Source: an uncultured Oceanospirillaceae bacterium
GTDB lineage: Bacteria; Pseudomonadota; Gammaproteobacteria; Pseudomonadales; Balneatricaceae
Direction of reading: 5' to 3'
Length of the DNA stretch: 64,000 nucleotides
Assembly: GCA_937138495.1 (NCBI GenBank)
Contig: CAKZPE010000008.1
Location: 108,922 to 172,921, forward strand
The notes below the pieces were generated by a model. The model saw nothing but the letters and a program-made list of their open reading frames with translations, searched no databases and was not told the origin of the DNA. Below, one piece after another: positions 42,444 through 52,545 of this stretch. Positions within the stretch are counted from its first letter, which is position 1, and the number at the start of each line of letters is the position of its first letter. A program made the translations under genes and the position numbers.

Positions 42444-43417
42444 CAGATTACTCCGGCCTGCAGAAGGTCATGCATATTCAGTGCACCCACGGGGGTACCT
42501 GCTTTGTTCAGCACAATCAGCGCATTAATTTTGTGGCTTTGCATAATTTGCAAGGCTTCAGCGGCGAGCATTTCTGCTTCAGCAGTGGTGCATTCACGGG
42601 TCATGACCTGGCTGATAGGCGTGTTTTTAAGATCAACATTCTGATCCAGGGTACGCCGTAGATCTCCATCGGTGAAAATGCCGATAAGTTTGCCGGTTGC
42701 GTCCTGAATGCCAGTCATACCCAGACGCTTACGGGTAACTTCAAGCAAGGCGTTATCTAATGATGTTTCAGGGCTGACGAGCGGTATTTCATCACCACTG
42801 TGCATAATATCGGCTACTTTGAGCAGCAGTCTGCGTCCCAGACTGCCGCCAGGGTGAGAGAACGCAAAGTCTTCGGCGCTGAATCCCCGTGCCTCAAGTA
42901 ATGCAATGGCCAGCGCATCACCGATTACAAGAGCGGCGGTGGTGCTTGACGTTGGCGCCAGGCCGAGAGGGCAGGCTTCTTCAGTCACTGCAACGTTGAG
43001 GTTTGCATTGGCAAACCGGGACAGGGTGGATTCCGGGTTACCGGTAATGCTGATCAGAGGGGCATTCATGCGCTTAATCAATGGCAAAAGTGCTGTGACT
43101 TCGCTGGTTTCGCCTGAGTTTGATAAAGCAATAATCAGGTCTTCGGGGGTGATCATCCCCAGGTCACCGTGACTGGCTTCACCGGGATGGACAAAGAATG
43201 CTGGTGTGCCGGTGGATGCCAGGGTAGCTGCAATCTTTTTACCGATGTGGCCTGATTTCCCCATGCCGGTGACAATCAGCCGGCCGTTGCAGTTGAGTGC
43301 CAGCTGGCAGGCTGTGTCGAAGTCGCTGTTTAAATGTTTTTCCAGATTGGCAATGGCGGTCTGTTCTATATCGATAGTACGCCGGGCCGAAGCCAGAAAA
43401 TTAAATGTGTTTTGCAT
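42443..43417 (-). CDS. kdsD: Arabinose-5-phosphate isomerase
   Basis: KdsD interconverts ribulose 5-phosphate and arabinose 5-phosphate for KDO synthesis. The SIS domain (about 30-180) shows GMGKSGHIGKKIAATLASTG and FVHPGEASHGDLGMI, and two CBS domains follow (about 205-324). I start at the ATG at 43417; a GTG directly before it is possible. The start lies three bases from the yrbG stop, so the genes form one unit, as in E. coli. Confidence 0.95.
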   Translation of the reverse strand: MQNTFNFLASARRTIDIEQTAIANLEKHLNSDFDTACQLALNCNGRLIVTGMGKSGHIGKKIAATLASTGTPAFFVHPGEASHGDLGMITPEDLIIALSNSGETSEVTALLPLIKRMNAPLISITGNPESTLSRFANANLNVAVTEEACPLGLAPTSSTTAALVIGDALAIALLEARGFSAEDFAFSHPGGSLGRRLLLKVADIMHSGDEIPLVSPETSLDNALLEVTRKRLGMTGIQDATGKLIGIFTDGDLRRTLDQNVDLKNTPISQVMTRECTTAEAEMLAAEALQIMQSHKINALIVLNKAGTPVGALNMHDLLQAGVI

Positions 43418-43420
43418 CAC

Positions 43421-44395
43421 TTACACGCTCATCTTATATAGCACACCTAAATACGCAGCATAGCCGATCAGCAGTAAGGCGCCTTCCGGGCGGCTGATGC
43501 GGGGCGGTTTTTGCCACAGTGCCAGTACCAGCAGTAATGCGGTAAGGCCAAGAGTGACTCCGTAGTCACGCCATACTACGACCGCGTCGAACGCAATTGG
43601 TGCCAGAAAACCGGGTACAGCCATCACTGCCGCTATGTTAAAGATGTTTGAGCCAACAATGTTGCCGATTGCAATATCTGTATGACCTTTCAGCGCGCTG
43701 GCAACAGAGGCAGCCAGTTCTGGCAGGCTGGTGCCGATGGCAACAATTGTCAGACCAATCACAAGGTCACTGACACCAAGTGTGATTGCGATTTCAGTTG
43801 CCCCCCACACCAGTGCCCGGGAGCTTGCAGCCAGCAGGGCCAGACCCAGTATCAGCCAAAAGATTGCCATGGGCGTTGTCATCTCTGGCAGTTCTTCATC
43901 TTCACTGGCCAGTTCGTCATTTTCAGCAGACTTTTGGAAGCGGGCAAACATAAACAGACTGAATATCAGTGCAGCGGCAAGCATCAGGGCATCTGTCAGC
44001 CCCAGATACTGGTCAAAGAGAACCAGTCCGGCCAGCAGTGTGATGCCGAGTAACAGTGGTATTTCCCGTTTCAGTACACCGGACTTTACCGGTAGCTGTG
44101 TGATTATGGCTGTAACACCGAGTACCAGACCGATGTTCGCGATGTTCGATCCCAGTGCATTACCGATTGCCAGCCCGCCAGCGCCACTGGTTGAGGCCAT
44201 TGCTGATACAAGGATTTCCGGTGCAGAAGTACCGAATGACACAATGGTTAAACCAATCAGCATCGGGGACATGCCGAAGTTTTTGGCCGTGGCAGCAGCA
44301 CCGTCAACAAAACGGTCAGCGCTCCAGACCAGTACGACAAAGCCGGCAAGTAAAGCAAGAATAGGGTAAAGCATCAGTTTATGAGACTCGAACAT
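43421..44395 (-). CDS. yrbG: Calcium/sodium antiporter of the CaCA family
   Basis: A 324-residue inner-membrane protein with about ten segments in two inverted halves, each with a signature alpha-repeat: SFGTSAPEILVSAMAS with GNALGSNIANIG, and AIGTSLPELAASVASAL with GNIVGSNIFNIAAV. These are the ion-binding repeats of Na+/Ca2+ exchangers. E. coli YrbG occupies the same place next to kdsD. The true cation specificity is not shown by the sequence. The start could be 44395 or 44374 (MLYPILALL); neither has a strong ribosome site. Confidence 0.92.
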   Translation of the reverse strand: MFESHKLMLYPILALLAGFVVLVWSADRFVDGAAATAKNFGMSPMLIGLTIVSFGTSAPEILVSAMASTSGAGGLAIGNALGSNIANIGLVLGVTAIITQLPVKSGVLKREIPLLLGITLLAGLVLFDQYLGLTDALMLAAALIFSLFMFARFQKSAENDELASEDEELPEMTTPMAIFWLILGLALLAASSRALVWGATEIAITLGVSDLVIGLTIVAIGTSLPELAASVASALKGHTDIAIGNIVGSNIFNIAAVMAVPGFLAPIAFDAVVVWRDYGVTLGLTALLLVLALWQKPPRISRPEGALLLIGYAAYLGVLYKMSV

Positions 44396-44822
44396 GAAAA
44401 TGGATGAGCCGCATATTTAATGAAGAATCGGACGGATGTGCAAGGCCTGTGTGTCGGCAGACTGATTTTATTAGCTTTTTCTGCGGGATTTTTTTGGTGG
44501 CACGGATAGTGCTCTGGTATAGTGCGCGCTATTCGTTGCTATGCTGATGTGATAACTGGTTTTGTGAGCCGGATGTCAGGGAATGTCGGACGGTTTGCGT
44601 GTACCCCTTCCGACAGGAGTAAGGCCCTGTATCTGTTCTTTCTATATACCGAAATAGCTGAGCCGTTAGTCAAACTTTGACGGGAAGTTGCAGTCAATAC
44701 ATCAACTGCACAGTATACCGGTGCCTTTACCTCTGTTTTACCCGGTTTAAGTTAGCATGTGACTGCTTACTCTGAATGTACATATTGCCGAATAAACCCT
44801 TTGAAAGGGTCGGGATTTAAAG
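44396..44822. other. Divergent intergenic region, yrbG / mlaF
   Basis: These 427 bases hold no supported gene. Features seen are a sigma-54-like motif at 44498-44513, a TATAGT hexamer at 44518-44523, and a 7-bp inverted repeat TGTCGGA / TCCGACA at 44584-44615 that would lie in the mla leader. The long leader distance (about 300 bases from the motif to mlaF) is unusual. Confidence 0.6.
44498..44513 (+). promoter_or_regulatory. Sigma-54-like -24/-12 motif upstream of mla
   Basis: TGGCACGGATAGTGCT matches the consensus TGGCACG-N4-TTGC(A/T) at all but one fixed position, with the GG and GC doublets ten bases apart as required. It points toward mlaF but lies about 310 bases before it. One near-match of this quality can occur by chance in a window this size. 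Confidence 0.4.
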
Positions 44823-45629
44823 ATGAGTTATCTTGACGACAGTATTATTGATATCAGACAGCTAAGTTTTGCCCGGGGTGACCGGGCAATTTTTGATGCT
44901 GTTGATATCCGTATCCCCCGGGGGAAGATCACAGCAGTGATGGGGCCAAGCGGTACTGGTAAAACAACATTACTGCGTCTGATCGGCGGGCAGCTGAAGC
45001 CGGATCAGGGTCAGATTGTGCTCGATAATGACAATATTCCTGCGCTGTCCCGTAAAGAGTTGTTCAAAGTGCGGGAAAAAATGGGGATGCTGTTTCAGAG
45101 CGGCGCACTCTTTACCGATATGAGTGTGTTCGAAAACGTCGCTTTTCCTATTCGTGTGCACACTGATCTCAGTGAACAGATGATCCGTGATGTGGTACTA
45201 ATGAAGCTTCATGCCGTAGGATTACGCGGTGCCGCGGATATGATGCCCAGTGAATTATCAGGTGGAATGGCCCGGCGGGTTGCGCTGGCCCGTGCGATCG
45301 CGCTTGATCCGGATCTGGTGATGTATGATGAACCCTTTACCGGACAGGACCCGATTGCAATGGGGGTGCTGGTTAATCTTATTGCGCGGCTGAATAAAGC
45401 GCTTGGGCACACCAGTATTATTGTGTCTCACGATATTAATGAGACACTGGCCATTGCGGATTATATATACCTGATTGCTGATGCGAAGGTCCTGGCTCAC
45501 GGCACGGCTGAAGAGCTGCGTGGGAATGGCTCTGAGCAGGTACGTCAGTTTCTGGATGGCTTACCGGACGGGCCGGTTCCGTTTCACTTTCCGGCTGACG
45601 ATTATCTTGATCAGCTGATGCAGGGTTAA
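44823..45629 (+). CDS. mlaF: Lipid asymmetry ABC transporter ATPase MlaF
   Basis: MlaF is the ATPase of the Mla system, which moves phospholipids between the outer and inner membranes to keep the outer leaflet clean. The 268 residues have Walker A GPSGTGKTT (about 41-49), Q-loop MLFQSGALFTDMSVFENVAF, signature LSGGMARRVALARA, and Walker B VMYDEPFTGQDP. First gene of mlaFEDCB, six bases before mlaE. Confidence 0.96.
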   Translation: MSYLDDSIIDIRQLSFARGDRAIFDAVDIRIPRGKITAVMGPSGTGKTTLLRLIGGQLKPDQGQIVLDNDNIPALSRKELFKVREKMGMLFQSGALFTDMSVFENVAFPIRVHTDLSEQMIRDVVLMKLHAVGLRGAADMMPSELSGGMARRVALARAIALDPDLVMYDEPFTGQDPIAMGVLVNLIARLNKALGHTSIIVSHDINETLAIADYIYLIADAKVLAHGTAEELRGNGSEQVRQFLDGLPDGPVPFHFPADDYLDQLMQG

Positions 45630-45635
45630 CGCAGG

Positions 45636-46415
45636 ATGTTTACTAAAATACAGGCGCTGGGTGCGGCCGGGCTGGACAAGCTGGAAGCATTTGGCCGTTC
45701 CGGCATTATTCTTTCGCAGGCAGTGTTTGCGATTCCTGGCCGTCAGGCGTGGCCACTCTTCATACAGCAATTGTATTCGGTGGGTGTACTGTCACTGATT
45801 ATAATTATTGTGTCTGGTTTGTTTATCGGTATGGTGCTGAGCCTTCAGGGCTATACCATTCTGGTTGATTACGGTTCTGAACAGGCAGTGGGGCAGATGG
45901 TGGCCCTCAGTCTGGTGCGCGAGTTATCCCCCGTGGTGACCGCTCTGTTATTTGCCGGACGGGCAGGGTCTGCCCTGACTGCTGAAATTGGTTTGATGAA
46001 AGCAACGGAGCAGTTATCCAGTCTTGAAATGATTGGCGTTGACCCTCTGCGCAGAATCATTGCACCGAGGTTCTGGGCCGGCATGCTGAGTTTGCCGCTG
46101 CTGTCGATGATTTTCAGTGTCGTGGGGATCTGGGGCGGTATGTTGGTAGGCGTGGACTGGCTGGGCATTTATGAAGGCTCATTCTGGTCTAACATGCAGA
46201 ACTCTGTGGATTTTTCTGAAGATGTTGTAAACGGGCTGATCAAAGCGCTGGTGTTCGGTGTGGCGGTAACCTGGATAGCGGTATATCAGGGGTATGACTC
46301 TGTGCCGACGTCAGAAGGCATAAGTCAGGCAACGACCCGAACCGTGGTTTATGCGTCGCTGGCTGTACTTGGGCTGGACTTTATTTTGACTGCTTTGATG
46401 TTTGGAGATTTATAA
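45636..46415 (+). CDS. mlaE: Lipid asymmetry ABC transporter permease MlaE
   Basis: The 259-residue permease of the Mla complex, with about five to six hydrophobic segments. Family motifs are REFSPV-like [20 protein letters not shown] and [20 protein letters not shown] (the coupling stretch to MlaF). GCA-rich AGGATG provides the start, with a ribosome site overlapping the start region. It lies between mlaF and mlaD, whose start is two bases after the mlaE stop. Confidence 0.95.
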   Translation: MFTKIQALGAAGLDKLEAFGRSGIILSQAVFAIPGRQAWPLFIQQLYSVGVLSLIIIIVSGLFIGMVLSLQGYTILVDYGSEQAVGQMVALSLVRELSPVVTALLFAGRAGSALTAEIGLMKATEQLSSLEMIGVDPLRRIIAPRFWAGMLSLPLLSMIFSVVGIWGGMLVGVDWLGIYEGSFWSNMQNSVDFSEDVVNGLIKALVFGVAVTWIAVYQGYDSVPTSEGISQATTRTVVYASLAVLGLDFILTALMFGDL

Positions 46416-46416
46416 G

Positions 46417-46875
46417 ATGCGAATCCGGGGACTGGAACTGGCAGTAGGCTTTTTTATGCTGGCGGGGGCGTTAGCATTGTTGGTGCTGGCGTTAAAAGTG
46501 AGCGGACTTACTTTGTCAGAAGGCAGCCGTAGTTATAAAGTATATGCACTGTTTGAGAATATCGGCGGTTTGACATCCCGCTCTAAAGTTACGATGTCCG
46601 GGGTTAAAATTGGCCACGTTACGGCCATTGTACTGGATGAGGATCAACTGATGGCGCGGGTCGAAATGGCCATCGATTCAAATGTTAATTATCTGAGCCT
46701 GGACAGTTCTGCATCGATTCTGACATCGGGACTGCTGGGTGAAAAGTATATCGGCATTACGACCGGTGCTGATGAAGAAATGTTGCAGGACGGAGATTTT
46801 ATTGAAGATACTCAGTCCGCGCTGGTGTTAGAAGAGCTCATTGGCAAATTTCTGTTCAATGAAGCAACCGAATAA
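46417..46875 (+). CDS. mlaD: Lipid asymmetry MCE-domain protein MlaD
   Basis: MlaD forms a hexameric ring in the periplasm anchored to MlaE. I start at the ATG at 46417 (MRIRGLELAVGFFMLAGALA), giving 152 residues, rather than an ATG 15 bases earlier that overlaps mlaE. One N-terminal transmembrane segment is followed by the MCE domain (SYKVYALFENIGGLTSRSKV through LLGEKYIGITTG). The hydrophobic C-terminal LVLEELIGKFLF matches the pore-lining helix of the family. Confidence 0.95.
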   Translation: MRIRGLELAVGFFMLAGALALLVLALKVSGLTLSEGSRSYKVYALFENIGGLTSRSKVTMSGVKIGHVTAIVLDEDQLMARVEMAIDSNVNYLSLDSSASILTSGLLGEKYIGITTGADEEMLQDGDFIEDTQSALVLEELIGKFLFNEATE

Positions 46876-46886
46876 AGAGAAAAGTT

Positions 46887-47510
46887 ATGCGTAAATGTAT
46901 CTCTGCTTTTTGGCTGGCAGCCCTGCTGGTTATTAGCCCGGTCAGCCTTGCTTCATGGCAGGCTGCCAGTGAACCCGTTGATAAAACCAGCGCTGAGATG
47001 ATCAGTGTTCTCGGAGAAGGGGAGCTTTCAGCCGGGGATGATGTCACTCCTCTGATGGCCGAAATTGAACGGCTGCTGGTACCCGTTGTTGATTTTGAAT
47101 ATATCGCCAAGCGGGTGATGGGCAAGTATTACCGTAAAGCAACGGCTGAACAGCGGACTGACTTTACCGGAGTGTTTAAAAATACACTGATCAGAACCTA
47201 CGCTAAAGCATTAGTGGGTTTTGAGATTACCGGCTATGAGCTGTTACCTGAGGGGCGTCCGAGTCCAAGGCCTAACAAGCAAATTGTCAGTGTAAAAGTG
47301 CGTTCTGGCGGCAGTGCCACGTATAAGCTGGATTATTACATGCTTGAGCAGCCTGAGGGCTGGAAGCTGGTAAACGTTCATCTGGATGGGATTAATCTGC
47401 GCCTGAACTTTAAAAATCAGTTTGCTTCACTGGTTAAGAAAAACCGTGGAGACGTTGGCGGTGTAATTGCTAACTGGAAAGCTCAGGTAGAAACGGACGT
47501 GAGTAAATAA
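46887..47510 (+). CDS. mlaC: Periplasmic phospholipid-binding protein MlaC
   Basis: MlaC shuttles phospholipid between the MlaA-porin complex and the inner-membrane MlaFEDB. The 207 residues start with a signal peptide (FWLAALLVISPVSLA, cleaved near 22). The Tol-Tol/Ttg2D fold follows, with VVDFEYIAKRVMGKYYRKAT and LDYYMLEQPEGWKLVNVHLDGINL. It lies 11 bases after mlaD. Confidence 0.95.
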   Translation: MRKCISAFWLAALLVISPVSLASWQAASEPVDKTSAEMISVLGEGELSAGDDVTPLMAEIERLLVPVVDFEYIAKRVMGKYYRKATAEQRTDFTGVFKNTLIRTYAKALVGFEITGYELLPEGRPSPRPNKQIVSVKVRSGGSATYKLDYYMLEQPEGWKLVNVHLDGINLRLNFKNQFASLVKKNRGDVGGVIANWKAQVETDVSK

Positions 47511-47813
47511 ATGGCGCCGTTCAGCTGTAAGCCTGACTCCCCGGATGCCCTGATGTTAAGCGGTGATCTGATTTTTGCGACAGCAGAAAAAGCCCGGCAG
47601 ATGACTGAATCCTGCCTGGCTGAACTGGCCGGGCGGGTTGTTATGGATTTTACCGGAGTAGCCCGTGTAGATAGCTCGGCACTGGCGTTCTGGTTAAGCT
47701 GTCAGCGATTGGCTGAGCAGAAGGGGCTTACTCTTGAAGCCCGACACTTTCCGGATGAAATGGTGCAAATGGCAGAGCTGGTTGGTCTTTCCGCTACCCG
47801 GATTTGGAAATAA
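47511..47813 (+). CDS. mlaB: STAS-domain protein MlaB
   Basis: MlaB is a cytoplasmic STAS subunit that stabilises and activates MlaF. The 100-residue product shows the STAS core VVMDFTGVARVDSSALAFWL, with the conserved Asp-Ser-Ser at the helix start, and CQRLAEQKGLTLEARHFPDE. It starts directly after the mlaC stop with no gap. Last gene of the mla operon; ibaG follows after 126 bases. Confidence 0.93.
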   Translation: MAPFSCKPDSPDALMLSGDLIFATAEKARQMTESCLAELAGRVVMDFTGVARVDSSALAFWLSCQRLAEQKGLTLEARHFPDEMVQMAELVGLSATRIWK

Positions 47814-47939
47814 TCTTTCCGGGTATAGATCTGTCTCAGGAATTCCGCGCTTCTGTGCCATCCTCCCGTCGCCTTTTATATCGTAATCGGCTATCATTTC
47901 GTCTGTTATTTTTCCTCCCAAATTTAAGCGGTATTTTGC

Positions 47940-48182
47940 ATGCAAATCGAACAAGTTAAGCAGTTACTGGAGAGCAAACTGGAAGGTTGTGTTGTCTATC
48001 CTGAAGGTGAAGGCTGTAATTTCCAGGTAACCGTTGTCGGTGAGGTTTTTGAAGGCTTACGTCCGGTTAAAAAGCAGCAACTGGTATCCCAGTGCCTGGC
48101 TGAAGAAATTGCCAATGGCAGTATTCATGCGCTGACTATCAAAACTTATACGCCTGCTCAGTGGGCTGAGTTACAGAACTAA
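47940..48182 (+). CDS. ibaG: BolA-family protein IbaG
   Basis: IbaG is a BolA-like protein that works with monothiol glutaredoxins in iron-sulfur cluster trafficking and acid response. The 80 residues show the BolA fold: MQIEQVKQLLESKLEG, the conserved Cys-containing CNFQVTVVGEVFEGLRPVKK and a terminal IKTYTPAQWAEL. Position between mla and murA is the same as in E. coli, which separates it from BolA itself. Confidence 0.93.
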   Translation: MQIEQVKQLLESKLEGCVVYPEGEGCNFQVTVVGEVFEGLRPVKKQQLVSQCLAEEIANGSIHALTIKTYTPAQWAELQN

Positions 48183-48190
48183 TTTGATAA

Positions 48191-49465
<1,275 letters not shown>

Positions 49466-49546
49466 GCAGCTTTTTGCCAGCCTATTTTTATTTATTTATA
49501 GCAGCGCTGCGGCGCTGCCCTCTTTACGGATTGTCAAACAGCGAAC

Positions 49547-50197
49547 ATGAAACAGCAATTGACTATAGCCCTGTCTAAAGGGCGTATTCTGAAAGACACG
49601 CTGCCGTTGCTCGAAGCGGCGAATATCCTGCCTGCGGAAGATATCTTCAGCAGCCGTAAGCTTATCTTTGATACCAATCATGACAACATCAAGCTGGTAG
49701 TGATCAGAGCGACTGACGTGCCAACCTACGTTGAACATGGCGGCGCAGATATGGGCGTAGCAGGTAAAGATGTACTGATGGAATACGGCGCGAAAGGCGT
49801 CTATGAACCGCTGGATCTGGACATTGCCCGCTGTAAGCTGATGACCGCTTCTCTGAAGGACGCACCGCCAGTATCCGGCCGGATCAAAGTCGCTACTAAG
49901 TTTGTGAACGTCACGAAAGAATACTATGCCCGTCAGGGACATCAGGTAGACATTATCAAGCTGTATGGCGCTATGGAGTTAGCACCGATTATGGGACTGG
50001 CTGACCGTATTGTGGATATCGTAGACACCGGCAATACCATGCGTGCCAATGGTTTGGTACCGCTGGAAGAAATTGCTTATGTCAGTTCACGGCTGGTGGT
50101 GGGCAAAGCTGCCATGAAAATGAAGCACCGCCAGATTCAGCCGATTATTGAACAGTTAGCTGCCGCAGTAGAAGCAAGAAAGAGTGAAGATAAGTAA
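49547..50197 (+). CDS. hisG: ATP phosphoribosyltransferase, short form
   Basis: HisG starts histidine synthesis by joining ATP and PRPP. At 216 residues it is the short form, lacking the C-terminal regulatory ACT-like domain of E. coli HisG (299). Short forms need the paralogue HisZ, which is expected elsewhere. Motifs: [19 protein letters not shown] at the start, [17 protein letters not shown], and the PRPP loop [15 protein letters not shown]. Its stop overlaps the hisD start by one base. Confidence 0.95.
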   Translation: MKQQLTIALSKGRILKDTLPLLEAANILPAEDIFSSRKLIFDTNHDNIKLVVIRATDVPTYVEHGGADMGVAGKDVLMEYGAKGVYEPLDLDIARCKLMTASLKDAPPVSGRIKVATKFVNVTKEYYARQGHQVDIIKLYGAMELAPIMGLADRIVDIVDTGNTMRANGLVPLEEIAYVSSRLVVGKAAMKMKHRQIQPIIEQLAAAVEARKSEDK

Positions 50198-51504
50198 TGG
50201 CTGAGTTAAACGTATTACGGCTGGACAGTCAGCAAGAAGATTTTGCCGATCAGATGGACCGTCTGTTGGCTTGGGAAGCAGTTTCCAATAAAGAAGTAAA
50301 TGCCATTGTTGATGATATTCTTCTGCAGGTAAAAGCGCGTGGAGATGACGCGGTAGTGGAGTTCAGCAACCGTTTTGACCGCCTTGATGTGTCTTCTATG
50401 GCTGAACTTGAGTTTACTCAGGTACAGTTACAGGAAGCGCTGGATACATTACCTGCCGATCAGAAAGAAGCACTGCAAATTGCAGCTGATCGGGTTCGTA
50501 ATTATCACGAGAAACAGCTGGGTGAGTCCTGGCAGTACCGTGAAGCCGATGGCACATTGCTGGGACAGAAAGTCACTGCGATGGATAAAGTAGGTCTGTA
50601 TGTACCGGGCGGAAAAGCCTCTTATCCTTCATCAGTACTGATGAACGCCATTCCGGCAAAAGTTGCCGGTGTTGAAGAACTGATCATGGTTGTGCCCACG
50701 CCAGACGGTGAAGTTAATCAACTGGTACTGGCAGCGGCTGCATTATCCGGTGTAGACCGTGCATTCTCTGTAGGCGGTGCACAAGCGGTTGCTGCCCTGG
50801 CGTACGGCACTGAAACCGTGCCTAAGGTCGACAAGATTGTCGGCCCGGGTAATATCTTTGTTGCGACGGCTAAACGGGCAGTATTCGGCGCAGTAGGCAT
50901 CGATATGATTGCCGGCCCTTCAGAGATACTGGTGATCTGTGACGGCCAGACCGATCCTGACTGGATTGCGATGGATTTGTTCTCTCAGGCAGAGCACGAT
51001 GAAGACGCACAGCCTATTCTGGTTTCTCATGATGCAGAATTCCTCGATAAAGTAGAAGCGAGCATTAACAAGCTATTACCGACGATGGAACGCGAAGCGA
51101 TTATCCGTGTATCGATGGCTGACCGTGCAGCCCTGATTAAAGTACCGGACCTGTCTGCCGCTGCAGTTGTCAGCAACCGGGTAGCGCCGGAGCACCTGGA
51201 GTTGTCAATCGCTGATCCTGAAGCCCTGTTACCGGAAATTAAGCACGCCGGTGCAATCTTCATGGGCCGTTATACCGCTGAAGCTCTGGGTGACTACTGT
51301 GCGGGTCCTAACCACGTATTGCCGACCTCCGGTACTGCGCGCTTTTCATCGCCGCTAGGCGTGTATGACTTCCAGAAACGTTCATCTCTGATTATGTTCT
51401 CTGAAGATGGGGCGTCAGAAATGGGCAAGGTAGCATCAGTACTGGCTCGCGGTGAAAGCCTGACGGCACACGCCCGGTCTGCGGAATATCGAATTAAGGA
51501 TTGA
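50197..51504 (+). CDS. hisD: Histidinol dehydrogenase
   Basis: HisD oxidises histidinol to histidine in two NAD+-dependent steps. The 435 residues carry the family signature ([20 protein letters not shown] then [14 protein letters not shown]), the zinc-site [14 protein letters not shown], and the C-terminal [17 protein letters not shown]. Start codon overlaps hisG (TAATG). In Pseudomonas-type operons hisC follows; here a terminator and an AT-rich lipoprotein gene follow instead. Confidence 0.97.
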   Translation: MAELNVLRLDSQQEDFADQMDRLLAWEAVSNKEVNAIVDDILLQVKARGDDAVVEFSNRFDRLDVSSMAELEFTQVQLQEALDTLPADQKEALQIAADRVRNYHEKQLGESWQYREADGTLLGQKVTAMDKVGLYVPGGKASYPSSVLMNAIPAKVAGVEELIMVVPTPDGEVNQLVLAAAALSGVDRAFSVGGAQAVAALAYGTETVPKVDKIVGPGNIFVATAKRAVFGAVGIDMIAGPSEILVICDGQTDPDWIAMDLFSQAEHDEDAQPILVSHDAEFLDKVEASINKLLPTMEREAIIRVSMADRAALIKVPDLSAAAVVSNRVAPEHLELSIADPEALLPEIKHAGAIFMGRYTAEALGDYCAGPNHVLPTSGTARFSSPLGVYDFQKRSSLIMFSEDGASEMGKVASVLARGESLTAHARSAEYRIKD

Positions 51505-51522
51505 TTAGTTATAGTAAATTTC

Positions 51523-51554
51523 GAAAAAAAACCTGGCTTTTGTCGGGTTTTTTT
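51523..51554 (+). terminator. Possible terminator after hisD
   Basis: An A-run with AACC pairs with GGTT and a T-run around a short loop (AAAAAAAACC ... GGGTTTTTTT). The GC part of the stem is only a few pairs, so this is weaker than the other terminators listed here. Confidence 0.55.
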
Positions 51555-51589
51555 ATGGGTGTTTATAGTTATTAAAGGAGAGAGTAAGG

Positions 51590-52387
51590 ATGCTGGTAAA
51601 AGGAAGTATATTAACTTTGGCTACTATGGTTTTAGTTGGTTGTAATGGGAACCCAATACAGCCTGAGTTGGTTGACCGAAGTGGAAAGTACGATGGTAAT
51701 ATGATTATGGTCTTTCATTCCAGAGGGACCTTGCAGGCCTATGGTAGGCAGCATTTTACCTGCAATACAGCAGCTTATGATAATGCTTACTGGATCGATG
51801 AAGGAGAAGTGTACTTGCCAGGGAAGTATAGCGAGTCGGTAGGAAGTGTTTCTAAAGATGGTCACTTTTATATTAATTATGAATCTGGTAACTATACAAA
51901 TCTTGATACGGGAAGAAAGACTCCGTCCTTTACTATTATTGAAGGACAGTTTTCGACAGGGCTTGAAGCAAAGGGTGAAATGGTCATCGGAAAGTTTCAC
52001 TCTACCACTGGCTGTAAGTATGATGCCAGAGGTTTTGTATATAAAAATCAAGAAGATAAGCAAAAGTTAAATCCGTTTTATTCAATTCAGAGTATGACCC
52101 AAAATGTTAATATAACCTGGGGTGATAAGATATTACCTGGTAAGTTAGTGACCAGTGAGAAAGCGAAAGGTGGGGCACTTGTTGATATCGCTTTTATTAG
52201 CGCTGAAAATAAAGTTGCATGCTACGGTTCGTTAAATATGATTACTGACTCGAAAGGGCGTTGGAAAATAAACTGTGGTGATTCCAGTCAAGCTTCAGGT
52301 ACTTTTACACAGACTAAAAGTTCCTGGAAGATTATAGGCAAGGATAACGAAGATCGTTTCATAACAGCCTCAAATCCTATTAATTAG
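51590..52387 (+). CDS. Unidentified lipoprotein, AT-rich
   Basis: A 265-residue product with a type II signal peptide: a hydrophobic stretch ending in LVGC, with the lipidated Cys at 18. I do not recognise the mature part. It is rich in Gly, Tyr, Lys and Ser, with beta-strand-like alternation, and has Cys in HFTCNTA, TTGCKYD, VACYG and NCGDSS that could form two disulfides. The residue after Cys is Asn, not Asp, so outer-membrane sorting by Lol is likely. Base composition is clearly more AT-rich than the his and mur genes before it, and it sits where hisC is often found, so gain by transfer is possible. The ribosome site AAAGGAGAGAG is strong. Confidence 0.75.
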   Translation: MLVKGSILTLATMVLVGCNGNPIQPELVDRSGKYDGNMIMVFHSRGTLQAYGRQHFTCNTAAYDNAYWIDEGEVYLPGKYSESVGSVSKDGHFYINYESGNYTNLDTGRKTPSFTIIEGQFSTGLEAKGEMVIGKFHSTTGCKYDARGFVYKNQEDKQKLNPFYSIQSMTQNVNITWGDKILPGKLVTSEKAKGGALVDIAFISAENKVACYGSLNMITDSKGRWKINCGDSSQASGTFTQTKSSWKIIGKDNEDRFITASNPIN

Positions 52388-52545
52388 TTTTTAAAAGTAA
52401 AATTTGTTGCTTTCAATAAATTCTTTCTGGAACATCCAGTTATATAGTCGGTGACTATTTAGAAATCTCGGTACTTTTGTTGGGATGTTTTTGCTTTACA
52501 GTTAATTTTAGCTGTTTTTATTAGAAACTCTGAAGGAAGGAAAGT

